Shown: positions 13,892-23,099 of the stretch, one piece after another
How positions within the stretch are numbered: position 1 is the first letter of the stretch
How the letters are laid out: every line of letters begins with the position of its first letter
Assembly: GCF_023639785.1 (NCBI RefSeq)
Contig: NZ_CP098325.1
Coordinates: 248,001-312,000 of the forward strand
Direction of reading: 5' to 3'
Origin: Leclercia adecarboxylata
Lineage (GTDB): Bacteria; Pseudomonadota; Gammaproteobacteria; Enterobacterales; Enterobacteriaceae
DNA length: 64,000 nt
The notes under the pieces: model-generated
The model's input: only the letters and a program-made list of their open reading frames with translations
Told to the model about the DNA's origin: nothing
Databases searched by the model: none
Program-made: the position numbers and the translations under genes

Positions 13892-14500
13892 ATGAAAGCG
13901 TTAACGACCAGGCAGCAAGAGGTGTTTGATCTCATTCGGGATCATATCGGCCAGACGGGAATGCCGCCGACGCGTGCAGAAATTGCGCAGCGTCTGGGCT
14001 TCCGTTCTCCAAACGCCGCTGAAGAGCACCTTAAAGCCCTGGCACGTAAGGGTGTGCTTGAGATTGTGTCCGGCGCTTCGCGTGGTATCCGTCTGCTGGT
14101 TGAAGCAGAAGAGGGCCTTCCGCTCGTCGGCCGCGTCGCTGCCGGGGAACCGCTGCTGGCGCAACAGCACATTGAAGGCCACTATCAGGTCGATCCCGGC
14201 ATGTTCAAACCGAGCGCGGACTTCTTGCTGCGCGTAAGCGGGATGTCCATGAAAGACATCGGTATTCTGGACGGCGATCTGCTGGCAGTGCATAAAACGC
14301 AGGACGTGCGCAACGGCCAGGTCGTTGTGGCGCGCATCGATGACGAAGTGACCGTTAAGCGCCTGAAGAAACAGGGCAACACGGTGCAACTCCTGCCGGA
14401 AAACAACGAGTTTTCCCCCATTGTTGTCGATCTGCGTGAACATAACTTCTCCATCGAAGGGCTGGCGGTTGGCGTCATCCGCAACGGTGAATGGTTATAA
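13892..14500 (+). CDS. lexA: SOS repressor LexA
   Basis: Dimeric repressor of the SOS regulon; RecA filaments trigger its self-cleavage. It has 202 residues. The winged-helix DNA-binding domain spans 1-70, the cleavage pair Ala84-Gly85 lies in RVAAGEPL, and the Ser119/Lys156 catalytic dyad is present (GMSM and DEVTVKRL). The GGGGGCGG just before the ATG includes the ribosome site. Autoregulated by the two operators immediately upstream and probably cotranscribed with dinF. Confidence 0.98.
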   Translation: MKALTTRQQEVFDLIRDHIGQTGMPPTRAEIAQRLGFRSPNAAEEHLKALARKGVLEIVSGASRGIRLLVEAEEGLPLVGRVAAGEPLLAQQHIEGHYQVDPGMFKPSADFLLRVSGMSMKDIGILDGDLLAVHKTQDVRNGQVVVARIDDEVTVKRLKKQGNTVQLLPENNEFSPIVVDLREHNFSIEGLAVGVIRNGEWL

Positions 14501-14511
14501 TGTCTTCCTGA

Positions 14512-14541
14512 CAGGCTGCGGCAACGCCGTAGCCTGCTTTT
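14512..14541 (+). terminator. Hairpin between lexA and dinF
   Basis: CAGGCT/AGCCTG extended inward by CGGC/GCCG, followed by CTTTT. A weak terminator that would let part of the lexA transcript continue into dinF. Confidence 0.6.
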
Positions 14542-14563
14542 CCCGTCTCTCCCGGTCATACAC

Positions 14564-15883
14564 ATGTCTCTGCTGACTGCTTCAGACAAGGCGTTATGGC
14601 GTCTTGCTCTCCCGATGATTGTCTCCAATATCAGCGTCCCTCTGCTGGGTCTGGTGGATACCGCTGTCATCGGCCATCTGGATTCCCCCGTCTATCTGGG
14701 CGGTGTCGCCATTGGCGCGACGGCAACCAGCTTCCTGTTTATGCTGCTGCTCTTTTTGCGCATGAGCACCACTGGCCTTACTGCTCAGGCGTATGGCGCG
14801 AAAGACCCGCTGCGTCTGGCCCGTGCGCTGGTGCAGCCGCTGATCCTGGCTTTAGGGGCCGGGCTGTTGATTGTGCTGTTGCGCACGCCGCTTATCGACC
14901 TGGCGCTGCATATCGTGGGTGGCAGCGAAGATGTACTGCATCAGGCGCGGCGCTTCCTCGAGATCCGCTGGCTCAGCGCCCCGGCATCGCTGGCTAATCT
15001 GGTGCTGCTCGGCTGGCTGCTGGGTGTGCAGTATGCCCGCGCACCGGTGATCCTGCTGGTGGCAGGCAACCTGCTCAATATCGCGCTCGATCTGTGGCTG
15101 GTGATAGGGCTGAAGATGAACGTTCAGGGGGCAGCCCTGGCGACCGCCATCGCCGAATACGCCACGTTGCTTATTGGCCTGTGGATGGTCTGGCGGGTAC
15201 TGGCCCTGCGCGGTATTTCGCTGGCGCTGCTGAAAGCAAGCTGGCGCGGCAATATGCGCAAGCTGCTGGCCCTCAATCGCGACATTATGCTGCGCTCGCT
15301 GCTGCTGCAACTCTGCTTCGGGGCGCTGACGGTGCTGGGTGCGCGGCTGGGCCCGGAGATTATCGCCGTTAACGCCGTTCTGATGACGCTGCTGACCTTT
15401 ACCGCCTACGCCCTGGATGGCTTTGCCTATGCGGTTGAGGCGCACTCGGGGCAGGCCTATGGAGCCCGGGAAAGCGGTCAGCTGCGCGAGGTGTGGCGGG
15501 CAGCCTGCCGTCAGTCTGGCATGGTGGCGCTGGCCTTTGCGCTTGTCTATGCTCTGGTGGGCAACCAAATCGTCGCGTTGCTGACCTCTTTGCCCGAGCT
15601 GCGGGCGCTGGCGAGCCATTACCTTATCTGGCAGGTGATTTTGCCGGTGGTGGGCGTCTGGTGCTATCTGCTGGATGGCATGTTTATCGGCGCAACCCGT
15701 GGCGCAGAGATGCGCAACAGCATGGCCGTCGCGGCCGCCGGGTTTGGTCTTACGCTATTTACCCTGCCGTGGCTCGGCAATCACGGCCTGTGGCTGGCGC
15801 TAAGCGTCTTTCTGGCCCTGCGGGGCCTGTCTCTGGCATGGATCTGGCGGCGTCACTGGCGCAACGGCACCTGGTTTCAATAG
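14564..15883 (+). CDS. dinF: MATE-family efflux protein DinF
   Basis: Twelve-helix multidrug and toxic-compound extrusion transporter of the DinF branch, in the inner membrane. In E. coli it is SOS-induced as part of lexA-dinF. It has 439 residues, slightly shorter than K-12. The N-terminal half carries PMIVSNISVPLLGLVDTAVIGHL and the internal repeat begins near 240 with LNRDIMLRSLLLQLCFG. The start MSLLTASDKALW matches the family. Expression should follow the SOS boxes at 13847-13883. Confidence 0.95.
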   Translation: MSLLTASDKALWRLALPMIVSNISVPLLGLVDTAVIGHLDSPVYLGGVAIGATATSFLFMLLLFLRMSTTGLTAQAYGAKDPLRLARALVQPLILALGAGLLIVLLRTPLIDLALHIVGGSEDVLHQARRFLEIRWLSAPASLANLVLLGWLLGVQYARAPVILLVAGNLLNIALDLWLVIGLKMNVQGAALATAIAEYATLLIGLWMVWRVLALRGISLALLKASWRGNMRKLLALNRDIMLRSLLLQLCFGALTVLGARLGPEIIAVNAVLMTLLTFTAYALDGFAYAVEAHSGQAYGARESGQLREVWRAACRQSGMVALAFALVYALVGNQIVALLTSLPELRALASHYLIWQVILPVVGVWCYLLDGMFIGATRGAEMRNSMAVAAAGFGLTLFTLPWLGNHGLWLALSVFLALRGLSLAWIWRRHWRNGTWFQ

Positions 15884-16024
15884 CGGCTTCGTCTGGCGAA
15901 ATGGTAAAAGATTCCGAATAACAAACCCAACGCCGCAGGCTTATCTATAATTATTATCACGTCCAGCACGAAATGAACTTCAGGACGAACTTACCCTTAA
16001 CGACCGAGCGAAGAGGAATCGATG

Positions 16025-16234
16025 ATGAATAAAGACCAAGTCGGCGGTAACTGGAAGCAGATCAAAGGTAAAGTAAAAGAACAGTGGGGTGACCTGACTG
16101 ACGATGATATGACCGTCATCGAAGGTAAACGTGACCAGCTGGTGGGTAAAATTCAGGAACGTTATGGTTATGAGAAAGACCAGGCGGAGAAAGAAGTTGG
16201 TGACTGGGAAACCCGTAACAACTATCGCTGGTAA
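16025..16234 (+). CDS. yjbJ: CsbD-family stress protein YjbJ
   Basis: Small, abundant, highly charged cytoplasmic protein of the CsbD family, a general stress protein of unknown function. The start could be 16022 or 16025. The second ATG gives 69 residues as in E. coli and better spacing from AGAGGA. The family core GGNWKQIKGKVKEQWG, TDDDMTVIEGKRDQLVGKIQERYGY and the C-terminal NNYRW are visible. It is a single-gene unit with its own promoter region (15884-16021) and terminator. Confidence 0.94.
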   Translation: MNKDQVGGNWKQIKGKVKEQWGDLTDDDMTVIEGKRDQLVGKIQERYGYEKDQAEKEVGDWETRNNYRW

Positions 16235-16270
16235 TTAACCTGTACCCGCAGGTACATGGATGTGCGCCCA

Positions 16271-16298
16271 GGGCGACCTTAAGGTCGCCCATTTTTTT
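16271..16298 (+). terminator. Terminator after yjbJ
   Basis: GGGCGACC/GGTCGCCC stem, loop TTAA, then A and seven T. It lies at the convergent end with zur. Confidence 0.93.
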
Positions 16299-16302
16299 GT
16301 GC

Positions 16303-16818
16303 TCAGCGCGGCTTCTTTTTTAACTGGATAGAGTGGTCGTGCTGGCAATTTTCCTGATGGCGGCAGGCCTCAACTTCAACGCAGTTACGGCACAGGCCGT
16401 GCGCTTCAATGACGTTATGGCGTAGGGCAAAGCCCATTTTCGCCGCCAGGGTATGCATAATATCTTCCATCCCCTCAGCGCCTTCTTCCTTCACGCTGCC
16501 GCAGCGATCGCAGATAAACATCGCTGAGGTGTGGGTCGGCTGATCGAACAGGTGGCACAGCACATAGCTGTTGGTCGACTCCACCTTATGCACAAAGCCC
16601 TGCTCAAGTAAAAAATCGAGCGCCCGGTAAACGGTAGGGGGCTTCGCCTGCGGCTCGCTTTCGCGCAGCAGGTCAAGCAGATCGTAGGCGCTGATAGCCC
16701 CTTTTTGCAGGCTTAACAGACGCAAAACTTCAAGGCGCTGCGGAGTCAGGCGCACATTGCGTTGTGCGCAGAGCTTTTCGGCTTGCGCTAACAGTGCCTG
16801 CATTGTGGTCGTTTCCAT
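16303..16818 (-). CDS. zur: Zinc uptake regulator Zur
   Basis: Fur-family repressor that senses Zn(II) and shuts off high-affinity zinc uptake. It has 171 residues, the E. coli length. The winged helix spans about 15-75 (RNVRLTPQRLEVLRLL). The structural zinc cysteines Cys103, Cys106, Cys143 and Cys146 are present, with Cys152, Cys158 and a His-rich end. E. coli Cys113 is Gly here, which fits that residue not being a zinc ligand. Divergent from the cupin gene. Confidence 0.95.
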   Translation of the reverse strand: METTTMQALLAQAEKLCAQRNVRLTPQRLEVLRLLSLQKGAISAYDLLDLLRESEPQAKPPTVYRALDFLLEQGFVHKVESTNSYVLCHLFDQPTHTSAMFICDRCGSVKEEGAEGMEDIMHTLAAKMGFALRHNVIEAHGLCRNCVEVEACRHQENCQHDHSIQLKKKPR

Positions 16819-16931
16819 TTTGCACCTCGAATAAGGGGGAATAATAAACCCTCACTTTACCATGTTCTGGTCCAAACGCCGAGATCCAGCGGGTATGCTA
16901 TACCTGACCAAAACCCCAGGAGAGTAACACC

Positions 16932-17420
16932 ATGAAAAGACCGGACTGCATTCGACACTGGCGCGACGTAGAAGGCCCAGACAACTCCACCTATCCCGAC
17001 AGTACGGAGCGTTTTTCCATTGGCGCGCCGCTGGCCCGGGCGCTGGGGCTGGGCCGCCTCGGTATTCACCATGAACGCCTGCCGCCAGGACGCCGCACCT
17101 CATATCCGCATGCCGAAAGCGATGAAGAGGAGTTTATCTTTGTGCTGGAGGGGTATCCCGAAGCCTGGATCAACGGTTATTTATGGAAACTTGAACCGGG
17201 AGACAGCGTGGGATTTCCTGCCGGGACGGGGGTCTGTCACACCTTTATTAATAACACCACTGAAGAAGTGCGGTTATTAGTGGTTGGCGAAGCAAATAAA
17301 AAATATAACCGAATTTATTATCCGCTAAATGCTGTATATGCCGCTACCCGAGAAGATCGCTGGATCGATCACCCGCCACAATTTTTTGGTCCTCATGATG
17401 GAAAACCAGGGCGAAATTAA
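16932..17420 (+). CDS. Cupin-domain protein of unknown function
   Basis: 162 residues with one cupin_2 barrel. Motif 1 resembles G-x5-PHAESDEEEF with a following VLEGYPEAWING (about 56-80), and motif 2 is PGDSVGFPAGTGVCHTFIN (about 91-109). The candidate metal ligands His58, Glu62/Glu65 and His106 are present. AGGAGA lies eight bases before the ATG. It occupies the place where K-12 has yjbLM. No substrate can be assigned. A sugar or amino-acid-derivative binding role is typical of the fold, but that is only family knowledge. Confidence 0.8.
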   Translation: MKRPDCIRHWRDVEGPDNSTYPDSTERFSIGAPLARALGLGRLGIHHERLPPGRRTSYPHAESDEEEFIFVLEGYPEAWINGYLWKLEPGDSVGFPAGTGVCHTFINNTTEEVRLLVVGEANKKYNRIYYPLNAVYAATREDRWIDHPPQFFGPHDGKPGRN

Positions 17421-17585
17421 TTTCTTGTTCTATACCTACTTAAAGCCATAAGGAAATCAACAGCTTAATCTAATACGAAAGTTTAATATATATTCGGCTC
17501 CTAATACTTTTTTCACAGAGGACGTATTCCCCTGCGCGGTATAAAGCCGCCGGGGTTAATTCACCCAAAATAAGTCAGGTGTCCT

Positions 17586-18896
17586 GTGAAAATAAAACTC
17601 AAACTTTCTGTGGCTGGAATTGCCACCACCTTTCTATTGGCTAATCAGGCTGGAGCAGCCAATACCTGGACGGAAGCACGTGGTGATGCAATGGGAGGGA
17701 CAGGCGTTGCGTCGGCGCATTACAGCAGTGGGGTATTAATTAATCCGGCCCTGCTGGCAAAATCGCACGATGAGGATGACATTGCGGTTATTTTCCCGTC
17801 GGTTGGGGCGCAGATAAGCGATAAAGATAATTTGCAGGATAAGATCGATGAAATCAGCGATGAGATCAGCGAGGATCGGCAGATGATCGACGATCTCACC
17901 GTGGCAGGGATCCTGGCCGATCCTCAGGGCACGCTCAGGGAGTTACAGGGGGCCGCAGGCAACCTGGCCGATCAGCTGGCGTTTCTCGAAGGTAAAACCG
18001 CGCACGCCAACGCCGGAGGCGGGATAGCCGTCAGTATACCGGGCTCAGGGCTGTCGATGGCGTTTGTCGCCAAAGCTAATGCCCATGGGCGTGTCAGCTC
18101 GGAGATTGATCAGCAGGATATCGATTTTCTGCGCCGGTTGCAGGGCAGCCCGGTGATGACTAACCAGATGGCGCTGGGGGCGGCGCGAAACGGCAGTGAC
18201 GTGATTACCCGCAATCTTAACTCTGTCGCCATGGGCCGGGGGGCTATCGTCTCCGACTACGGTGTGGCAATCGCCCGCCAGTTTACGCTCAACGACCTGC
18301 CTGTTTCGGTGGGCGTCACGCCAAAGCTGCAGCAAACCTGGCTCTGGAACTACACCACCTCCATTTACACCTACGACAGCAGCGACTTTAGCAGCAGCCG
18401 CTACCGTAATGACGATACCAGCTTTAACGTCGATGTCGGCGTCGCGGTGGACTTCGGAGAGAACTGGACGGTGGGCCTGAGCGGGCAAAACCTCTTTTCG
18501 CGTGATATCGATACCAAAGACATCCGCATTCTCAACGGGCGTACCGGGCAGGAGGTGAGCTATCAGGACACATACCAGATCCGCCCTCTGGTTACGGCCG
18601 GCGTGGCCTGGCACACCGGGCTGCTCACCCTCAGCGCCGATGGCGATCTGACCGAAACCAAAGGCTTCAAAAGTGAAGATAATGCCCAGTATGTCGGCGT
18701 GGGGGCGGAAATCACCCCGCTGGCCTGGCTGGCGGTGCGCGGGGGCTTTCGCGCTGACGTGCGGGGCAACGACAGTAACGTCTTTACCGGCGGCTTAGGC
18801 TTTGCGCCCTTTAATACGGTTCATATCGATCTGACCGGCATTTACGGGGAAGACGAAACCTGGGGCGCCGGAGCGCAGTTCAGCGTGACCTTCTGA
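17586..18896 (+). CDS. TraF_2-type putative outer-membrane protein
   Basis: 436 residues with a signal peptide of about 24 residues ending QAGA. The N-terminus of the mature protein (ARGDAMGGTGVASA, INPALL) is the hallmark of FadL-like and TraF_2 barrel proteins. A coiled-coil insert of about 45 residues (DKDNLQDKIDEISDEISEDRQ) follows. The rest alternates like beta strands and ends in aromatic VTF, as outer-membrane barrels do. Databases often call this family conjugal transfer protein TraF, but no other transfer gene is near. Probably a chromosomal outer-membrane protein of unknown cargo. Confidence 0.75.
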   Translation: MKIKLKLSVAGIATTFLLANQAGAANTWTEARGDAMGGTGVASAHYSSGVLINPALLAKSHDEDDIAVIFPSVGAQISDKDNLQDKIDEISDEISEDRQMIDDLTVAGILADPQGTLRELQGAAGNLADQLAFLEGKTAHANAGGGIAVSIPGSGLSMAFVAKANAHGRVSSEIDQQDIDFLRRLQGSPVMTNQMALGAARNGSDVITRNLNSVAMGRGAIVSDYGVAIARQFTLNDLPVSVGVTPKLQQTWLWNYTTSIYTYDSSDFSSSRYRNDDTSFNVDVGVAVDFGENWTVGLSGQNLFSRDIDTKDIRILNGRTGQEVSYQDTYQIRPLVTAGVAWHTGLLTLSADGDLTETKGFKSEDNAQYVGVGAEITPLAWLAVRGGFRADVRGNDSNVFTGGLGFAPFNTVHIDLTGIYGEDETWGAGAQFSVTF

Positions 18897-18976
18897 CGGG
18901 ATCCGGAGGCGCTCTGCCTCCGGCGAATATGTGCTATAGTAGCGCCCCATTTTCACCAGATGCTTAAAACTTCGCC

Positions 18977-19972
18977 ATGTCGTCAGAAAACTTGTCCATC
19001 TATCCAGCCCACCGTTTTTCCATCGCGCCGATGCTCGACTGGACAGACAGACACTGCCGCTACTTCCTGCGTCTGCTGTCGCGCCACACCCTGCTCTATA
19101 CCGAGATGGTGACCACCGGGGCGATTATTCATGGCAAGGGCGACTATCTTGCCTACAGCGAAGAGGAGCATCCGGTGGCGTTGCAGCTTGGCGGCAGCGA
19201 TCCGGCCGCGCTGGCGCACTGCGCGAAACTGGCAGAGGAGCGCGGTTACGACGAGATTAACCTCAACGTCGGCTGTCCTTCCGACCGCGTGCAGAACGGC
19301 ATGTTTGGCGCCTGCCTGATGGGCAATGCGCAGCTGGTGGCCGACTGTGTGAAAGCGATGCGCGATGTGGTCTCCATTCCGGTGACCGTCAAAACCCGTA
19401 TCGGCATCGACGACCAGGACAGCTACGAATTTCTCTGCGATTTTATCGGTACGGTAGCCGGGAAGGGCGAGTGCGGGATGTTTATCATCCATGCCCGTAA
19501 AGCCTGGCTCTCTGGCCTGAGCCCGAAAGAGAACCGTGAGATCCCACCTCTGGACTACCCGCGCGTCTACCAGCTGAAGCGCGATTTCCCACAGCTGACG
19601 ATGTCCATCAACGGCGGCATCAAGTCACTGGAAGAGGCAAAAGCGCACCTGCAGCATATGGATGGCGTGATGGTGGGCCGTGAGGCGTACCAGAACCCGG
19701 GCGTGCTGGCGGCGGTGGACCGTGAAATCTTTGGCGTGGATGTCGCCGATCGCGATCCGGTGGCAGTGGTACGGGCGATGTACCCATACATTGAGCGCGA
19801 GCTGAGCAACGGAACGTATCTGGGCCATATCACCCGCCACATGCTGGGGCTGTTCCAGGGGATTCCGGGCGCGCGTCAGTGGCGACGCTACCTGAGTGAA
19901 AACGCCCATAAAGCGGGTGCCGATATCGAGGTGCTGGAGCAGGCGCTGCGCCTGGTCGCAGACAAGCGATAA
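18977..19972 (+). CDS. dusA: tRNA-dihydrouridine(20/20a) synthase DusA
   Basis: FMN-dependent enzyme that reduces U20 and U20a in the tRNA D-loop. It has 331 residues. The TIM-barrel core shows [12 protein letters not shown] at the start, the catalytic-Cys loop [19 protein letters not shown] (Cys near 98-109), [19 protein letters not shown] and NGGIKS. The start at 18977 is used because no closer ATG fits. An extended -10-like TGTGCTATAGT lies 40 bases upstream, and a CCGGAGGC/GCCTCCGG hairpin (18903-18923) ends the preceding gene. Confidence 0.96.
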   Translation: MSSENLSIYPAHRFSIAPMLDWTDRHCRYFLRLLSRHTLLYTEMVTTGAIIHGKGDYLAYSEEEHPVALQLGGSDPAALAHCAKLAEERGYDEINLNVGCPSDRVQNGMFGACLMGNAQLVADCVKAMRDVVSIPVTVKTRIGIDDQDSYEFLCDFIGTVAGKGECGMFIIHARKAWLSGLSPKENREIPPLDYPRVYQLKRDFPQLTMSINGGIKSLEEAKAHLQHMDGVMVGREAYQNPGVLAAVDREIFGVDVADRDPVAVVRAMYPYIERELSNGTYLGHITRHMLGLFQGIPGARQWRRYLSENAHKAGADIEVLEQALRLVADKR

Positions 19973-20001
19973 TTTTCGCCAAAACTTCGTCAAATTCACC
20001 A

Positions 20002-20029
20002 CGCCCGGCAGCGCATTGCCGGGCGTTTT
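20002..20029 (+). terminator. Terminator after dusA
   Basis: CGCCCGGCA/TGCCGGGCG stem followed by TTTT. Confidence 0.85.
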
Positions 20030-20053
20030 ACTTTCATATCAACAGGTTATTTT

Positions 20054-20069
20054 TGGCATGGATCTTGTA
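20054..20069 (+). promoter_or_regulatory. Sigma-54 promoter of pspG
   Basis: TGGCATG-4-TTGTA, with the -24 GG exact and -12 GT in place of GC. It lies 45 bases before pspG. E. coli pspG is a sigma-54/PspF target, so this is the expected control element. Confidence 0.75.
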
Positions 20070-20114
20070 ATGGTCATAGCAGCGTATCGTTGTAATGCAT
20101 TTGGGGAGAGAGCC

Positions 20115-20357
20115 ATGCTGGAACTACTTTTTGTGATTGGATTTTTTGTCATGCTGTTGGCAACCGGCGTCTCGCTGCTGGGGATCATTGCCGCACTGGT
20201 GGTCGCCACCGTGGTGATGTTTATCGGGGGACTGTTTGCCCTGATGTTGAAGCTGTTGCCGTGGCTGCTGCTGGCCGTGGCGGTGGTATGGGCGATACGG
20301 GCGATTAAATCGCCAAAACTTCCACGCTATCAGCGTAATAACCGTTTTCGTTACTAA
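20115..20357 (+). CDS. pspG: Phage shock protein G
   Basis: Small inner-membrane protein of the phage shock response, which supports membrane energy homeostasis. The start at 20115 (MLELLFVIGFF) is chosen over the long upstream extension because it gives 80 residues as in E. coli and has GGGGAGAG upstream. Two to three hydrophobic helices are visible (about 3-25, 27-45 and 48-63), with a basic tail KSPKLPRYQRNNRFRY. It has its own sigma-54 promoter, as in E. coli. Confidence 0.94.
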   Translation: MLELLFVIGFFVMLLATGVSLLGIIAALVVATVVMFIGGLFALMLKLLPWLLLAVAVVWAIRAIKSPKLPRYQRNNRFRY

Positions 20358-20517
20358 GGTATTGAGCGGTTCGTCACATCCTTGCAACTTTTACGGCGGC
20401 ATTCCTTAGAACAGAATAGGATTTAGTTATCGAATCTGTCACTATGACCGCCGTTACAGAATTCATCGCGCTGTACCCTACATACAGCCGAACTAAAAAA
20501 GAAAAGAAGAAAGAAAA

Positions 20518-20537
20518 GGGCTTCCCACGGGAAGCCC
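20518..20537 (-). terminator. Terminator of qor
   Basis: GGGCTTCCC/GGGAAGCCC stem. Read on the minus strand it is followed by a pyrimidine-rich tract (CCCTTTTCTTTC), at the 3' end of qor. Confidence 0.8.
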
Positions 20538-20546
20538 AATTTCTTA

Positions 20547-21530
20547 TTAGGGGATCAATAAACTCGACCCCTGCGTCGCCCGGCTCTCCAGCGCTTCATG
20601 CGCGCGTTGCGCATCACGTAGCGGATACTTCTGCGCCTCTGCCACATCCACCTTAATCACTCCGCTGGCAATCAATGAGAACAGCTCGTTGCTGGCCTCA
20701 ACCAGTTCGTCGTGGTTAGTGATGTAGCCCTGCAGCGAAGGGCGGGTGGCGAACAGTGACCCCTTCTGGTTCAGAATACCGAGATTGACGCCAGTCACCG
20801 GGCCGGAGGCGTTGCCAAAGCTGACCATCAGGCCGCGGCGTTGCAGACAGTCCAGCGAGGCTTCCCAGGTATCTTTCCCCACCGAGTCATACACCACGCG
20901 CACCTTCTTGCCGCCGGTGATCTCTTTCACGCGCTCGACAATGCTCTCTTCCCGGTAGTTAATCACCTGCCAGGCACCCGCCTGCAGCGCGCGCTGCGCC
21001 TTTTGCGCATTACCCACCGTACCGATCAGTTTTGCTCCCAGCGCTTTAGCCCACTGGCAGGCGATCAGCCCCACACCACCGGCGGCAGCGTGAAACAGAA
21101 ACTGTTCGTCAGGTTTGATCTCGTAGGTTTTGCGCAGCAGGTAGAAGACCGTCAGTCCCTTCAGGAAGGAGGCGGCAGCCTGCTCATACGAGATGGCGCC
21201 GGGCAGGATCGCGGCTTTGTCTGCCGGAACGTTATGGACGGAGCTGTAGGCCCCGAGAGCAGATTGCGCATACACCACGCGATCGCCCTCTTTAATATGT
21301 TTTACCGCGCTGCCCACTTTGACCACCACGCCCGCCGCCTCGGTGCCCAGACCGCTTGGCAGAGCAGGGGGCGGATAGAGCCCGCTGCGGATATAGGTGT
21401 CGATATAGTTAATGCCAATGGCTTTGTTTTCGACCTGGATTTCGTTATCACCAGGTGCGGCAGGAGTAAACTCTACTGCCCTGAGAACGTCCGGGCCGCC
21501 GTGCTTATGAAATTCAATACGCGTTGCCAT
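20547..21530 (-). CDS. qor: NADPH:quinone oxidoreductase Qor
   Basis: Zinc-free member of the medium-chain dehydrogenase family (zeta-crystallin-like) that reduces quinones with NADPH. The start at 21530 (MATRIEFHKHGG) has GGAGG seven bases upstream and gives 327 residues as in E. coli. The catalytic-domain start, the Rossmann motif AAAGGVGLIACQWAK near 150 and the conserved GINYIDTYIRSGLYP are visible. It is divergent from dnaB with only 71 bases between starts. Confidence 0.95.
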   Translation of the reverse strand: MATRIEFHKHGGPDVLRAVEFTPAAPGDNEIQVENKAIGINYIDTYIRSGLYPPPALPSGLGTEAAGVVVKVGSAVKHIKEGDRVVYAQSALGAYSSVHNVPADKAAILPGAISYEQAAASFLKGLTVFYLLRKTYEIKPDEQFLFHAAAGGVGLIACQWAKALGAKLIGTVGNAQKAQRALQAGAWQVINYREESIVERVKEITGGKKVRVVYDSVGKDTWEASLDCLQRRGLMVSFGNASGPVTGVNLGILNQKGSLFATRPSLQGYITNHDELVEASNELFSLIASGVIKVDVAEAQKYPLRDAQRAHEALESRATQGSSLLIP

Positions 21531-21601
21531 GCTCCCTCCATTAGAATTAGAAAATATGGTAATCTTTCGACCCACTCTCTATCTCGGTAACTCCATTCAC
21601 T

Positions 21602-23014
21602 ATGGCAGGAAACAAACCCTTCAACAAACAGACTGAACCCCGTGAACGCGATCCGCAGTTAGCCGGGTTAAAAGTCCCGCCGCACTCGATTGAAGCGGAA
21701 CAGTCGGTGTTGGGCGGTTTAATGCTGGATAACGAGCGCTGGGACGACGTCGCCGAGCGCGTGGTCACCGACGATTTCTATACCCGTCCACACCGCCACA
21801 TCTTTACCGAAATGGCGCGGCTGCAGGAATCCGGCAGCCCCATCGACCTGATCACGCTCGCGGAATCGCTGGAGCGACAGGGGCAGCTGGAATCCGTTGG
21901 CGGTTTTGCGTATCTGGCTGAACTGTCGAAAAACACGCCAAGTGCGGCGAACATCAGTGCATACGCTGATATCGTGCGCGAACGTGCCGTTGTGCGTGAC
22001 ATGATTTCCGTCGCCAACGAAATCGCCGAAGCCGGTTTCGATCCTCAGGGCAGAAACAGCGACGAACTGCTCGACCTGGCCGAATCCCGGGTGTTTAAAA
22101 TCGCCGAAAGTCGCGCCAATAAGGACGAAGGGCCGAAGAACATCGCCGACGTCCTGGATGCCACCGTCTCGCGTATCGAGCAGCTGTTCCAGCAACCTCA
22201 CGACGGCGTGACCGGGGTTAACACCGGCTATGACGATCTGAATAAAAAGACCGCTGGCTTGCAGCCGTCGGATCTGATTATCGTCGCCGCGCGTCCGTCG
22301 ATGGGTAAAACGACATTTGCGATGAACCTCGTCGAAAACGCAGCGATGTTACAGGATAAACCGGTACTTATCTTCAGTCTGGAGATGCCCTCCGAGCAGA
22401 TTATGATGCGTTCTCTGGCTTCGCTGTCGCGTGTGGACCAGACCCGGATTCGTACCGGCCAGCTGGACGATGAGGACTGGGCGCGGATCTCAGGCACCAT
22501 GGGCATCCTGCTGGAAAAACGGAACATCTATATCGATGACTCCTCCGGCCTGACGCCAACGGAAGTGCGCTCCCGCGCGCGCCGTATTGCCCGTGAACAT
22601 GGCGGCATTGGCCTGATCATGATCGACTACCTCCAGCTGATGCGCGTCCCGTCTCTCTCCGACAACCGTACGCTGGAAATCGCCGAAATCTCCCGCTCGC
22701 TGAAAGCGCTGGCGAAAGAGCTGCAGGTGCCGGTCGTGGCGCTGTCGCAGCTTAACCGCTCCCTGGAACAGCGTGCGGACAAGCGTCCGGTCAACTCCGA
22801 CCTGCGTGAATCCGGCTCCATCGAGCAAGATGCCGACTTAATCATGTTCATCTACCGTGACGAGGTTTATCACGAGAACAGCGACCTGAAAGGCATCGCG
22901 GAAATTATTATTGGTAAGCAGCGTAACGGCCCAATCGGTACGGTGCGTCTGACCTTTAACGGCCAGTGGTCGCGTTTCGACAACTATGCCGGTCCTCAAT
23001 ACGATGATGAGTAA
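21602..23014 (+). CDS. dnaB: Replicative DNA helicase DnaB
   Basis: Hexameric 5'-3' helicase of the replication fork. It has 470 residues (E. coli 471). The N-terminal DnaG-interaction domain (PPHSIEAEQSVLGGLMLD) is followed by a linker and the RecA-like domain with Walker A ARPSMGKTT near 229-237, Walker B IGLIMIDYLQLM, and the arginine-finger end KQRNGPIGTVRLTF. No intein or insertion interrupts the gene. A long inverted repeat with a T run separates it from alr. Confidence 0.98.
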   Translation: MAGNKPFNKQTEPRERDPQLAGLKVPPHSIEAEQSVLGGLMLDNERWDDVAERVVTDDFYTRPHRHIFTEMARLQESGSPIDLITLAESLERQGQLESVGGFAYLAELSKNTPSAANISAYADIVRERAVVRDMISVANEIAEAGFDPQGRNSDELLDLAESRVFKIAESRANKDEGPKNIADVLDATVSRIEQLFQQPHDGVTGVNTGYDDLNKKTAGLQPSDLIIVAARPSMGKTTFAMNLVENAAMLQDKPVLIFSLEMPSEQIMMRSLASLSRVDQTRIRTGQLDDEDWARISGTMGILLEKRNIYIDDSSGLTPTEVRSRARRIAREHGGIGLIMIDYLQLMRVPSLSDNRTLEIAEISRSLKALAKELQVPVVALSQLNRSLEQRADKRPVNSDLRESGSIEQDADLIMFIYRDEVYHENSDLKGIAEIIIGKQRNGPIGTVRLTFNGQWSRFDNYAGPQYDDE

Positions 23015-23086
23015 CTCTCCATCATCCTTCACGCCGCACGGGCTTGTCGCCTTCCTGCAACGCGAAGGATTTGGAGAGTCTTTTTA
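23015..23086 (+). terminator. Long inverted repeat between dnaB and alr
   Basis: CTCTCC plus CATCCTTC at 23015-23030 pair with GAAGGAT plus GGAGAG at 23064-23078, followed by TCTTTTTATT. It looks like a terminator for dnaB just before the alr ribosome site. Confidence 0.65.
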
Positions 23087-23099
23087 TTAAGGAATTCAA

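Noticed and set aside
17586..18896. Conjugation or plasmid remnant suggested by the TraF-like family name
   Set aside because: No other transfer, relaxase or replication gene is near; the name comes from a domain label only.
20444..20656. 70-codon plus-strand frame across the qor terminator
   Set aside because: It runs through a terminator and into antisense of qor; Lys-rich because of the A/G tract only.
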